47,223 nt of DNA from the NCBI GenBank assembly GCA_947573925.1, contig CANPHS010000004.1:1-47223 (forward strand). The letters are read 5' to 3'. Made by a program: the position numbers and the translations under genes. Shown one piece after another: positions 20,935 through 29,857 of the stretch. Positions within the stretch are counted from its first letter, which is position 1, and every line of letters starts with the position of its first letter. Origin of the DNA: an uncultured Enterorhabdus sp. GTDB taxonomy: Bacteria; Actinomycetota; Coriobacteriia; Coriobacteriales; Eggerthellaceae. The notes under the pieces were generated by a model, which did no database searches, had not been told where the DNA came from, and was given only the letters and a program-made list of their open reading frames with translations.

Positions 20935-23646
20935 ATGAGCACACCGAAGAACGCCGTCTCGCTTCTGACGGCTGCCGCTCTGGTCGTTGCCCCTGTGGGC
21001 GGCGTTGCCGCAACTTACGATACCGGTTACGCCGACGACGGCGGTGACAAGGGGAAGGACGAAGACGGCAGTCTCGCCATTCCCGACAGCGCCGAGCAGG
21101 CTATCGAATGGATTCAGAGCGGCAAGCTCACGAAGGAAGCCGCCCTCGACAAGGCTTGGGCCGACGGCAAGATCGCCGACGTGGATATTGACAGCCTGCG
21201 CCAGTACCTGAAGGACTACCTGGCCGCCGTGGCCGAGGCCGAGGCCCAGGCCGAAGCGGAGGCGAAGGCCGCCAAGGAAGCCGAGAAGGCCGAGCGGGAG
21301 GCTGCCGAGAAGGCCGCCGCCGAGAAGGCGGAGAAAGAGGCGGCGAAGGCTGCCGCGGCCGAGAAGGCCGAGAAGGAAGCCGCCGAGCAGGCGAAGCTGG
21401 CCGCTGCCGAGGAAGAGGCGAAGGATGCCGCGGCCACGGAGCCCGGTACCGACGACGGCGCTACGGCCGACGGCGAGGGCTCTGCGACGATGGAGGGCGA
21501 TGGGGGCGAGGGCGGCGCCGGTGAAACCGGGGGCGCCGAAAACGGCGGTATGCCCGAGGGCACGATTCCCGAGAAGCCTGCGCCCGAGGAGACGACGCCT
21601 TCCGAGCCCGTGGCCGACATCGAGGTGCCCGCCATCACGGGCATGACCAAGGAAGCCGCCGAGGCGAAGCTGAAAGAAGCGGGCCTCACGCTTTCCGACA
21701 AGGAGCCGTCGCTCGTCTTCCATGACGAAGTGGCCCGCAACAACGTCATCAGCCAGTCGCCCGCCGCCGGCACGAAGGTGGCAGCGGGAACGGCCGTGGA
21801 CATCCTCGAGATTTCCCGGGGTCCCGAGCAGTTCCCCATGATCGACCTGTCCGGCAAGACCGTGGCCGAGGCCATGGCCGCCCTTCAGGAAACGGGGCTC
21901 ACGCTTTCCGAGGAAGCGCCCCTCCACGAGTACAGCGACACGGTGGCCAAGGGCAGCATCATCCGCACCGTTCCCGCCGCCGGCGAGACGGTGAAGGCCG
22001 AGTCGGCGGTACAGTACGTCATTTCCGACGGCGCGAAACCGGCCGACCCGGCACCCGACACCCCCGACCCGAAGCCGGAGCCGGCGCCCGAGCCCGACAA
22101 GCCCGCCCCGAGCGACCCGGTGGACACCGACAACCCGGTGGACTCGGGCGTGCAGAAGCCCAATTCCGGCGGGGCCGGCGGCAACACGAGCGGCAGCCAC
22201 ACGGCGGCCGTGAACAAGGGCCAGGCCCAAACGCCGCTGAAGCAGGTGGCGGTGAAGGTGCCGTCCATCAGCTTCACCCACATGGACAACTCCTCCTACG
22301 TGGCGCGCCACTACAGCGAAGACCTCACCACCGAGAAGTTCATCTCGCTGGTGGGCGAGTCGGCCCGCTCCATCGCCGCCGACAACGATCTGTACGCCTC
22401 GGTCATGATCGCCCAGGCCATTTTGGAATCGGCCTCGGGCAATTCCACCCTGGCCCAGGCGCCGAACAACAACCTGTTCGGCATCAAGGGCACCTACAAG
22501 GGCCAAAGCGTGCAGCTTCCCACCCGCGAGGACGACGGCTCCGGCAACACCTACACCATCAAGGCAGACTTCCGCCAGTACGATACTGTGGAAGAATCGC
22601 TGTCCGACTACGCCGATTTGCTGTCGAACTCCATGGGGGACTTCTACGCCGGGGCCCGCAAGTCGAACACCGACTCGTTCGTGGACGCCTGCGACTTCCT
22701 CGTGGGGCGCTACGCCACCGACATCTTCTACTCCGAGAAGCTGCAGGACCTCATCGAGACCTACGACCTCACCCGCTTCGACGTGCCGCTCACCTACGAG
22801 ATGACCGAGACCTTCGTGCTGCCCGTCGTGGACGAGGTGACCGGGCTCGATCTGGTGCTGGACCCGGAGGCCGACAAGGAGGCCTACGACGCGCTGGTGG
22901 AGGAGTACCGTGCCTACGTGGACGCCAACCAGGAGTACCAGGCGTCGCTGCGCGAGTGGGAACAGCAGGTGGCCGCGGCCGAAGAGCTGTACCACGTGCC
23001 GGTGTATTTGGAGAAGCCCGCAGCGCCGGCGGCCGACACCCCCATGCAGCAGCATCAGAACGAGATCGATGCCGCCCGCTTCGAAGGGTTCGACAAACTC
23101 GTGGCCAATCGCGAACCCCTGCCCGTGCGCGAGGCCCGCGATTTGAACGACCTCACCACGCTGGCCACCTCGTTTCTGGGGGTGCCCTACCTGTGGGGCG
23201 GCACCACGCCGAACGGCTTCGACTGCTCGGGCTTGGTGCAGTACTGCTACCGCGAGGTGTTCAACATCGAACTGCCCCGCACCACCTACTACCAGTGCGA
23301 GGTGGGTACCGAGGTTCCCTTCGAGGAGCTGCTCCCCGGCGACCTGCTGTTCTTCGACGACGGGGGAGACGTGCACCACGTGGCCATGTACCTGGGCGAC
23401 GGGTACTACGTGGAGGCGCCGCACACCGGCGATGTGGTGAAGATCACGGCCATGAACGACAAGCTGCCGGACTTCGCCAAGCGCGTGGTGGAGGCCCGCG
23501 ACATCGACCTGTCGGAGTACAGCGACGAGCAGCTGGCCATGTTCGTGGAGCGCGAGAAGTACCTCCAGGAACGGGAGCAGCGCATGGGCGTGTCCGACGA
23601 GGCCCTCCAAGAACTCACCGAATGGCTGCAAGGCCTTGAGTTCTAG
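20935..23646 (+). CDS. Large secreted peptidoglycan hydrolase: coiled coil, two PASTA, glucosaminidase, NlpC/P60
   Basis: A 903-residue protein. The signal sequence covers about residues 1-30. An Ala/Glu/Lys coiled coil spans about 95-165. Two PASTA-like repeats follow at about 228-296 and 298-366; each has the (I/V)PxxAG...V pattern that binds uncrosslinked peptidoglycan or muropeptide. A Pro/Asp linker is followed at about 465-615 by a glucosaminidase domain (AILESASGNS with E498, then NNLFGIKG). The C-terminal NlpC/P60 domain starts near 736, with C764 in GFDCSG and a HHVAMYLGDG histidine motif (H815). It would cut both glycan and peptide bonds. ATG 20935 has AGAGGAGG before it; an upstream ATG at 20914 overlaps that site. 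Confidence 0.9.
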   Translation: MSTPKNAVSLLTAAALVVAPVGGVAATYDTGYADDGGDKGKDEDGSLAIPDSAEQAIEWIQSGKLTKEAALDKAWADGKIADVDIDSLRQYLKDYLAAVAEAEAQAEAEAKAAKEAEKAEREAAEKAAAEKAEKEAAKAAAAEKAEKEAAEQAKLAAAEEEAKDAAATEPGTDDGATADGEGSATMEGDGGEGGAGETGGAENGGMPEGTIPEKPAPEETTPSEPVADIEVPAITGMTKEAAEAKLKEAGLTLSDKEPSLVFHDEVARNNVISQSPAAGTKVAAGTAVDILEISRGPEQFPMIDLSGKTVAEAMAALQETGLTLSEEAPLHEYSDTVAKGSIIRTVPAAGETVKAESAVQYVISDGAKPADPAPDTPDPKPEPAPEPDKPAPSDPVDTDNPVDSGVQKPNSGGAGGNTSGSHTAAVNKGQAQTPLKQVAVKVPSISFTHMDNSSYVARHYSEDLTTEKFISLVGESARSIAADNDLYASVMIAQAILESASGNSTLAQAPNNNLFGIKGTYKGQSVQLPTREDDGSGNTYTIKADFRQYDTVEESLSDYADLLSNSMGDFYAGARKSNTDSFVDACDFLVGRYATDIFYSEKLQDLIETYDLTRFDVPLTYEMTETFVLPVVDEVTGLDLVLDPEADKEAYDALVEEYRAYVDANQEYQASLREWEQQVAAAEELYHVPVYLEKPAAPAADTPMQQHQNEIDAARFEGFDKLVANREPLPVREARDLNDLTTLATSFLGVPYLWGGTTPNGFDCSGLVQYCYREVFNIELPRTTYYQCEVGTEVPFEELLPGDLLFFDDGGDVHHVAMYLGDGYYVEAPHTGDVVKITAMNDKLPDFAKRVVEARDIDLSEYSDEQLAMFVEREKYLQEREQRMGVSDEALQELTEWLQGLEF

Positions 23647-23647
23647 G

Positions 23648-23675
23648 TTGCGCGGCGTGAGTTCTGGTTTATACT
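23648..23675 (+). promoter_or_regulatory. Promoter of the TagO/WecA-like gene
   Basis: TTGCGC (23648-23653), 16-base spacer, TATACT (23670-23675), starting two bases after the hydrolase stop codon. The predicted transcript has a leader of only about a dozen bases. Confidence 0.55.
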
Positions 23676-23694
23676 GAACTCCGTGGGAGTAACA

Positions 23695-24828
23695 TTGCGA
23701 CATCTGATAGTGCTGGGCCTGATTGCCTTCGCCGTGACGTACATCTGCGTCCCGTTGGCGAGAAGGCTCGCACTGCGTTTAGACGCGGTGGACTATCCGA
23801 GCGAGCGCCGGGTGAACAAACGCCCGACGCCGCGGATGGGCGGCATCGCCATGGCCTGCGGCATTTTCGCGGCCATCATCATCGAGGTGCTCGGCGAGTA
23901 CTTCTTCGGTTGGGCCGGCTTCTACATCACCGGTGACAACCGGGGCATCAACCACTTGGGCGTCATGGTGGGGCTTCTGACCATTGTGCTGGTGGGGGCC
24001 CTCGACGACGTGTATTCCCTGAAACCGGGCATCAAACTGGCGGGGCAAATTCTGGGCTCCACCATCATCGCCGCGTCGGGCTGCCTGCTCTCCAGCATCG
24101 CGAACCCCTTCGGCGCCGGGTTCATTGAGTTCGGCTGGTTCGCCTATCCGCTCACGGTACTGTACCTGGTGTGCTTCATGAACGTGATGAACCTCATCGA
24201 CGGCTTGGACGGCCTGGCCGCGGGCATCGCAGCCATCGCGGCGTTCTTCCTGTTCGTGATCGCCTGCGACAAGGCCCTGGAAGAGACGGCCATGCTGTCC
24301 ATCGTGCTGCTGGGGGCCACCCTGGCCTTCCTGCGCTACAACTTCGCCCCGGCCACCATTTTCATGGGCGATTCCGGCTCGCTCATGCTGGGGGCCATGA
24401 TCGGCATCATCTCGCTCATGGGCGTCATGCGCTCGCCCACGGTCATCGTCATGGCGGTGCCCATTGTGATCGCGGCCATTCCCATTGCCGACACCGGGGC
24501 GGCCATCGTGCGCCGCCTGTACCACCACCAGCCCATCCAGCAGGCCGACCGCAAGCATTTGCACCACATGCTGCTGCGCAAGGGCTACGGCGTGCGCAAG
24601 TCGGTGGCCATCGTGTACGCCTGGACCATCGTGCTGGGCGTGGGGGCCTTCCTCATGTCCCACTCCCACGGTGTGGCCGTGTTCATGGTGCTCGGCGGTC
24701 TTATCATCATCTCGTTCTTCATTCTGTGGAGGCTGGGCATGTTTGACAAAGTGCTGCGTCACCACTACCACGGCCGCCACCTGCGCCAGGAGGACAAGCC
24801 TCGCTGGTACGGCAAGCACGGCCGGTAA
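23695..24828 (+). CDS. tagO: Undecaprenyl-phosphate sugar-1-phosphate transferase (TagO/WecA/MraY family)
   Basis: An integral membrane enzyme of about 377 residues that links a sugar-1-phosphate, usually GlcNAc-1-P, to undecaprenyl phosphate. This is the first step of wall teichoic acid and similar polymers. Family motifs are clear: GGIAMACG, GALDDVYSLKPG, NVMNLIDGLDGLAAG, IFMGDSGSLMLGAM and the HLHHML histidine motif. About ten hydrophobic segments surround them. TTG 23695 is preferred, with GGGAG five bases upstream; GTG 23683 would add four residues but has no site. It sits at the border between core genes and the polymer locus, and I assign it to the latter by function. Confidence 0.9.
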   Translation: MRHLIVLGLIAFAVTYICVPLARRLALRLDAVDYPSERRVNKRPTPRMGGIAMACGIFAAIIIEVLGEYFFGWAGFYITGDNRGINHLGVMVGLLTIVLVGALDDVYSLKPGIKLAGQILGSTIIAASGCLLSSIANPFGAGFIEFGWFAYPLTVLYLVCFMNVMNLIDGLDGLAAGIAAIAAFFLFVIACDKALEETAMLSIVLLGATLAFLRYNFAPATIFMGDSGSLMLGAMIGIISLMGVMRSPTVIVMAVPIVIAAIPIADTGAAIVRRLYHHQPIQQADRKHLHHMLLRKGYGVRKSVAIVYAWTIVLGVGAFLMSHSHGVAVFMVLGGLIIISFFILWRLGMFDKVLRHHYHGRHLRQEDKPRWYGKHGR

Positions 24829-24889
24829 CGGGGCGCACTGCTGCCGAGTCGGTGTCTGTGCTGATGAAATCAGTGCAAATGCACGTCTT

Positions 24890-25073
24890 TTTGTAACTGA
24901 AACGTACAAAGCGGCCCATAATATGCAGTATTTCGGCATAGAGGCGTACAAAGTAACGGGTTTAGTACGAGAGGGGCGAGAGGGTTGAGGATGCTCCGAT
25001 GTTTCGGCGGCAGACGCCACTGGCTTGCTGGGACTGTGCAAATCCTGCGGGCAGGGCGCCGGAATGGTAAAAT
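24890..25073 (+). promoter_or_regulatory. Regulatory region upstream of the ABC exporter
   Basis: The 279-base gap holds an inverted repeat TTTGTA (24890-24895) / TACAAA (24905-24910). CGTACAAAG occurs twice as a direct repeat (24903-24911 and 24945-24953), 42 bases apart, about four helix turns. -10-like boxes are CATAAT (24917-24922) and TAAAAT (25068-25073). No gene or tRNA is seen here. Confidence 0.4.
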
Positions 25074-25107
25074 AGGGGCTCGCTGTTAACTCGGAGAATC
25101 GAGGAAC

Positions 25108-25917
25108 GTGTCAACACTGCTGAACATCATCCAGTCCCAATGGGAGCGACGGGAGCAGATTTTCAACTTGGCCCTGTTCGACCTTAAAAAGCAGGCACGC
25201 GGGGCTGTTCTCGGGTGGTTTTGGTTTTTCGCGAAGCCGGTAGTCTACATCCTTGTATTTTGGTTTGCTCTTCAGATCGGGCTAAAGACGGGCTCATCTT
25301 CGGAGCACGGAGCCCCCTACATTCTTTGGCTTATGGCGGGGCTCATTCCCTGGTTTTACATGCAGAACATGCTGGGAACGGGAACCCATGTGTTTACCCG
25401 GTTTTCCTACCTTGTAAACAAGATAAAGTTTCCTCTTGCTGGCATTCCGACTATTTACGCCATTTCGATTTTCATAGTGCATTGCGGGCTCGTGCTGTTC
25501 TTGCTCGCTGCCTATTTCGTATGCGGACAGCCCCTCGACGTGCATCTTCTGCAGATTCCATTGGGCATGGCGCTCATGTTTGTGTTCTTCTACATGTTTT
25601 CTCTTACAACGAGCCTGCTTTCGGCCATCAGCAAAGATTTCCAAAACCTCATGGCTACTCTGAGCACACCCCTCTTCTGGCTCTCGGGTATTATTTTCAA
25701 TGTGTTCGACCTGGGCATAGGTTGGCTCGAAACCATTCTCATGTTCAATCCCATAACCTTCATCGCTACAATTTACCGCTGCGCTATTTTCGATCGCACG
25801 TGGATTTGGGAGCAGCCTATGGCGATTGTCGGATTCGCGGTGGTGTTTGCGCTCACGCTTGTACTTATGATTGTGGTGTACAAGCGCTCCGCCGAGGAGG
25901 TGCCCGATGTCCTCTAA
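25108..25917 (+). CDS. tagG: ABC-2 type polysaccharide/teichoic acid export permease
   Basis: A 269-residue membrane protein with six predicted helices and the amphipathic N-terminus typical of TagG/Wzm permeases (LALFDLKKQARGAVLGWFW). The conserved region STPLFWLSGIIFN and the FNPITFIATIYR segment near the C-terminus fit the ABC-2 family. It would form the channel that flips lipid-linked polymer to the outside. The GTG start has GAGGAA before it. It overlaps the ATPase gene by 11 bases, so the two are translationally coupled. Teichoic acid is the likely cargo from context; O-antigen-like glycans are the alternative. Confidence 0.88.
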   Translation: MSTLLNIIQSQWERREQIFNLALFDLKKQARGAVLGWFWFFAKPVVYILVFWFALQIGLKTGSSSEHGAPYILWLMAGLIPWFYMQNMLGTGTHVFTRFSYLVNKIKFPLAGIPTIYAISIFIVHCGLVLFLLAAYFVCGQPLDVHLLQIPLGMALMFVFFYMFSLTTSLLSAISKDFQNLMATLSTPLFWLSGIIFNVFDLGIGWLETILMFNPITFIATIYRCAIFDRTWIWEQPMAIVGFAVVFALTLVLMIVVYKRSAEEVPDVL

Positions 25918-26671
25918 TCAATCTCCTGCCATGGTGAGCGAGGATATTGCCATCAAGTTCGATCACGTCACCAAGACATATAAACTGTACAAGGACGACC
26001 GCCAGCGTTTCGCCAGTATTTTCTGGAGCAAGAAGAAACGCGATTCGGTGACAACCATCGATGCCAACAATGATTTATCTTTTGAAATCAAGAAGGGCGA
26101 GGCGGTGGCCTTCCTTGGTGAGAACGGCGCGGGAAAGTCGACGGCGTTGAAGTTGGTAACCGGGGTGGCCTATCCCACTTCCGGCACGGTGACGGTGAAC
26201 GGTCATGTAAGCGCTTTGCTGGAGTTGAAGGCCGGTTTCGACCCCTCGCTTACGGGGCGCGAAAACATTCACTTGCGCGGTCAGGCGCTCGGTTTCACAG
26301 AGGAGCAGATTTGCGCCGTTGAACCTCGCGCTGTGGAATTTGCCGATTTGGGTGTTTATATCGATCAGCCAGTACGTATGTATTCCTCGGGTATGAAGTC
26401 GCGTCTCGGTTTTGGTTTCGCGGTGTCGTCCGACCCGGAAATCCTTGTGGTGGATGAAGCGCTAGCCGTAGGAGACAAGAAGTTTAAGAAGAAGTGCTAC
26501 GCGCGGGTGCGTGAAATCATGGAGGATGAAAACGTAACGGTGCTGTTTGTCACCCATTCCACGGGCGCGGCAGAGGAATTTTGCAAGCGCGGCATTGTGC
26601 TCGATAAGGGCCGCAAGCTTTTCGACGGCTCTATTGAAGACGCGATGGCGTTCTACGAGGGTAATTTCTGA
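25907..26671 (+). CDS. tagH: ABC exporter ATP-binding protein (TagH/Wzt type)
   Basis: A 254-residue ATPase. Walker A GENGAGKST is at about residues 71-79, the signature YSSGMKSRLGFG follows, Walker B is ILVVDEAL and the H-loop is VTHS. The insert KLYKDDRQRFASIFWSKKK after strand 1 is typical of the polysaccharide-export branch. It powers the permease encoded just upstream. There is no C-terminal carbohydrate-binding or extended domain, so it is shorter than B. subtilis TagH and simpler than the Wzt proteins that read chain-end modifications. ATG 25907 follows GAGGAGG. It converges on the next gene with an 11-base gap. Confidence 0.88.
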   Translation: MSSNQSPAMVSEDIAIKFDHVTKTYKLYKDDRQRFASIFWSKKKRDSVTTIDANNDLSFEIKKGEAVAFLGENGAGKSTALKLVTGVAYPTSGTVTVNGHVSALLELKAGFDPSLTGRENIHLRGQALGFTEEQICAVEPRAVEFADLGVYIDQPVRMYSSGMKSRLGFGFAVSSDPEILVVDEALAVGDKKFKKKCYARVREIMEDENVTVLFVTHSTGAAEEFCKRGIVLDKGRKLFDGSIEDAMAFYEGNF

Positions 26672-26682
26672 GATCAGACTTT

Positions 26683-27819
26683 TTACGGTCGACAACTCGA
26701 TTCGGCAAAGGTGATGATGCGTTCGCAAAGATACTCGGTGCAGGTGCCGTGGGTGGGTAACGTTATATTGCGGGCTGTGAATTGCTGGTAGGCATCGTGA
26801 TCGAACTCGTCGCGCTCAATGGCCGCTAGGATGGCCACCGCATCGTTGGTGAACAGTGTGGGCACCTCGCGGGCGATATCTATGTTGAGACCGCGTTTTT
26901 CCCGATAGGTCTCCCAATCGTAGGCATACAGGAATACCGGCACACCCAGCAGTCCGGCCTCGTAGATAATAGTGGAATAATCGCTGATGACATAATCGGC
27001 AATGAGCAGTGGATCGGGATCGGAAGCGCTGGCCGTAATGACGCGCGGATCGTCGATGGCGAGCGTGCTCACCGGGTGAGGTTTGTAGACGAGCGCATAG
27101 CGATTGAAGTCGACGGCGCCCATGAGGGATTCCATGGCGTGTGATGTGCCCGAGTCCCGGGTGCGGCGGAAGGTGGGGCAGTATGCGATAACCTGTTTGT
27201 CCTGGAGCTGCGCGTGGGCTTCGCGGAACAATTCACGTGCCCGGGCGCGCCGATGCGAATCGAGCAGCAGGTCGACCCGGGGAAGAGGCGCCTCAAATAT
27301 AATGGCAGGATCGGCATTGAAGCCAGCGGCGAAATCTTCTCGGAAATCAAGGGATGAGATGGCGATGGCGTCGTAGCCTTCGTGCATGTGCATGAGGCGG
27401 GCGAGTTTGGGGCTGCGCCCTTCCCCCGATGCCTCGTCAAGAGCCGTGTACCCGAACTTCTTCATATTGCCCAAGGCATGCCAAATCTGAATGACGGGAG
27501 TTTTGATGGTGCTTCCCAGCAGGCTCACGACAATGCAGTAGGAATCGAGCACTACGGCCTTGCTTGTGGCGATGTAGAACACCTGGCGGACTATTTCGGG
27601 AAGGTAGGAGAGGGGGTTGTGCAACTGCTTTGCCAGAATGACTACATCCAAAGGGGGCGTGCGGTTGCGGCAATAGTCAGCTATGAGCTGAAAATCCAAG
27701 GGCGGCGTATCACTCTGCCGGCTTATGCACACCAGACGATTGCGCACGGGGAAGAGGCGGCAGAGCCCATAAAGCGCCTTCAGGCACAAAGAGACAAAGT
27801 TCACGGCCAATTTCAACAC
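26683..27819 (-). CDS. CDP-glycerol glycerophosphotransferase family protein (TagB-like, short form)
   Basis: A 378-residue single-domain member of the TagB/TagF family, which moves polyol phosphate from CDP-polyol to a lipid-linked acceptor. Family motifs: VIQIWHALGNMKKFG (the catalytic-type His in WHA), YCPTFRR, YKPHP and ISDYSTIIYEAGLLGVP. The N-terminus (residues about 1-30) is hydrophobic and amphipathic, fitting membrane association. Its length resembles primases such as TagB rather than polymerases such as TagF. The GTG start at 27817-27819 has only a weak ribosome-binding site. It is divergent from the next transferase gene and convergent with the ABC ATPase gene. Confidence 0.85.
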   Translation of the reverse strand: MLKLAVNFVSLCLKALYGLCRLFPVRNRLVCISRQSDTPPLDFQLIADYCRNRTPPLDVVILAKQLHNPLSYLPEIVRQVFYIATSKAVVLDSYCIVVSLLGSTIKTPVIQIWHALGNMKKFGYTALDEASGEGRSPKLARLMHMHEGYDAIAISSLDFREDFAAGFNADPAIIFEAPLPRVDLLLDSHRRARARELFREAHAQLQDKQVIAYCPTFRRTRDSGTSHAMESLMGAVDFNRYALVYKPHPVSTLAIDDPRVITASASDPDPLLIADYVISDYSTIIYEAGLLGVPVFLYAYDWETYREKRGLNIDIAREVPTLFTNDAVAILAAIERDEFDHDAYQQFTARNITLPTHGTCTEYLCERIITFAESSCRP

Positions 27820-27904
27820 AGATTATCGTGCCCTTCTCGGTCATAATGATATCGAAAGCATCGACCATGGTATCATGACTTTCGCACTGAATTGGAGGAT
27901 ACCT

Positions 27905-29692
27905 GTGACTATCACCGTGGAAGACATTGCGTGGAACCGCGTCTTTATGAACGTTCGCTATCGGGCAACATCGGGAGAGCACTTGATGCTCTATCGTTTG
28001 CGCTCGCAGCGGTTTGTGCCCTTCATGGAAGAGCGGGCGATTGCCGATGACGGCTCTGAGACGGTGCAAGCCCATGTGAGCATTGTGGAAACAGGCAATC
28101 GGCAGCCCTTCGACGATGGTGAATGGCTGCTGTGCGAACGCATCGACCAGGAACCTCTGACAGTGGAATGGGCTTCCCAACATATGCCATGGCTGGTGGA
28201 TCAGGTTCGCCACCGCGTGTGGAGCAGCCTGCCGAAGCGTGTGCGTCGCCGGGCTGCGGCGCAGGACATTACATGGCGGGAATACCCCATAGACGAACAG
28301 GCTGTGGCGGCCCGTATCGATGAGCACCCCTACAACACCCACAACATCGAGTACGACTCGCAGCTGCTGTGCCGCTTGGGTGACCTGTCGCGGGTGTTCC
28401 GCTATGTGAACGGCAAGTACGCCTGCGCTGTTTCCCTGCTTCCCCGTACCGATGTGACGGGCTACAGCAACCTGGTGCTGGCCGTGGACTATTATCTGAA
28501 GAACAAGAACCCGCGCATACGCCGTTTCAGCTTGCGGTTCATGGAAAAGCAGGTGTTTGCCCTGTTCTATCGGATTGTCCACAGGCTGTTTCCCCACAAG
28601 GGCAATCGCGTGCTCTTTCTGAAGGAGAACGGCGACGAGCCCACGGAGAACATGGCTGTGGTGCGGGATCGCATGATCGAACGCGGGCTGGATAAAGACT
28701 ACGTGATCGCCGAGCGCTATCGCAATACCTTCGGGCGTCATCAGAACCCGTTTTCGTGGACGCGCGATATTGTGGCCATTGCGCGGGCGGATTATATTTT
28801 CATCGACGATTACTGCCCGGTATTCAACTTTATCGATCCCGGTGATGACACGGTGCTGACCCAGGTGTGGCACGCGGGGGTGGGGTTCAAATCGGTGGGC
28901 TATGCCCGTTTCGGCATTAAGGGCTCGCCCGATCCGTATCAGTCGGCTCACCGTCGCTACGATTACGCGTTGGTGGGCAACGAGCATTTGCGCACCATAT
29001 ACGCAGAAGTGTTCGGCATCGAAGAGGAGGCGCTGCTTGCCACCGGCATGCCGCGACTCGATCACTTTTTGGATGAGGGCCACGACCGGGAAGCGCGGTC
29101 CGAGCTGCTGGGCCGTTACCCGTGGATGGAACAGGGCCGGGTGGTGGTGTTCGCGCCGACGTTTCGCGGCGCGGGCCAGAGAACGGCTCACTACCCCTAC
29201 GAAGATTACTTCGACATGGAAGCCTTGTACGAGATGTGCTACGACACGAACACCTACTTTGTGTTCGAGATGCATCACTTCATCGAGGAGCGCCCCGAGA
29301 TACCCGAGCGCTTTCAGGATCGGATCTTTGATCTTTCCGATGAGAACTTAAACCAGCTGTTCTTCGTGGCCGATGTGCTGGTGACCGACTACTCGTCCTG
29401 CTTCTACGACTACCTGCTGCTGGGCAAGCCCGTGGTGTTCTACGTGCCCGACAAAGTAATGTACGAGGTAACGCGCGGTGTGCAGCGCACGGTGGACGAG
29501 ATGGCACCGGGCGTGGTGTGCGACACCTTCGCCGACTTCATACAGGTACTGGCCACCGATGCCTACGTTGACGTGGAACCCGACCCGTCCATGCTGGATC
29601 GCTGTTTGGAGCGGTCGGGCCTGGCGAGCGATCGCGCGATCGACACCATTCTGTTGGGTCGGGACGTGCCGGGTGTGAGGAAAGGGAAATAG
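27905..29692 (+). CDS. CDP-glycerol glycerophosphotransferase family protein (TagF-like, with N-terminal beta-rich domain)
   Basis: A 595-residue member of the TagF family. Residues about 1-230 are beta-rich and lack catalytic motifs. The transferase region follows: QVWHAGVGFKSVGYARFG with the catalytic-type His, FAPTFRGAG, EMHHF in place of the usual KxHP, and VTDYSSCFYDYLLLGKPVVFY. GTG 27905 is preferred because TTGGAGG precedes it; the ATG at 27875 would overlap a TATCAT -10-like box. It probably elongates the polymer. The third motif, HH instead of HP, is a small deviation from the family norm. Confidence 0.87.
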   Translation: MTITVEDIAWNRVFMNVRYRATSGEHLMLYRLRSQRFVPFMEERAIADDGSETVQAHVSIVETGNRQPFDDGEWLLCERIDQEPLTVEWASQHMPWLVDQVRHRVWSSLPKRVRRRAAAQDITWREYPIDEQAVAARIDEHPYNTHNIEYDSQLLCRLGDLSRVFRYVNGKYACAVSLLPRTDVTGYSNLVLAVDYYLKNKNPRIRRFSLRFMEKQVFALFYRIVHRLFPHKGNRVLFLKENGDEPTENMAVVRDRMIERGLDKDYVIAERYRNTFGRHQNPFSWTRDIVAIARADYIFIDDYCPVFNFIDPGDDTVLTQVWHAGVGFKSVGYARFGIKGSPDPYQSAHRRYDYALVGNEHLRTIYAEVFGIEEEALLATGMPRLDHFLDEGHDREARSELLGRYPWMEQGRVVVFAPTFRGAGQRTAHYPYEDYFDMEALYEMCYDTNTYFVFEMHHFIEERPEIPERFQDRIFDLSDENLNQLFFVADVLVTDYSSCFYDYLLLGKPVVFYVPDKVMYEVTRGVQRTVDEMAPGVVCDTFADFIQVLATDAYVDVEPDPSMLDRCLERSGLASDRAIDTILLGRDVPGVRKGK

Positions 29693-29767
29693 GTCCCAAA
29701 GTGCCCTGGGCAGGAAGAGCGTTTTGGGTGGCGCTGTCCTTGTCGCGCAGTTCTCTTTTAAGAAAAC

Positions 29768-29823
29768 TTGACCGAAAAACTGCGTGTCAACTCTTTTTCT
29801 GATCTGGTCAAACGTGCTACAAT
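29768..29823 (+). promoter_or_regulatory. Promoter and inverted half-sites before beta-helix gene 1
   Basis: TTGACC (29768-29773) and GGTCAA (29806-29811) form a widely spaced inverted pair just upstream of a -10 box, TACAAT (29818-29823). No clear -35 box lies at 17 bases, so an activator may be needed. Confidence 0.4.
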
Positions 29824-29857
29824 GACGCAACTTATTGACAGGATGAAAGGGGCAGGC

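Noticed and set aside
20836-23703. A 955-codon antisense frame opposite the PASTA/NlpC gene
   Set aside because: The plus strand encodes recognisable domains end to end; the antisense product is low-complexity Gly/His/Val-rich sequence without motifs.
24868-24890. Hammerhead ribozyme suggested by CTGATGA
   Set aside because: It is not followed by a stem and GAAA; CTGAT-GAA-ATCAG is a simple small hairpin.
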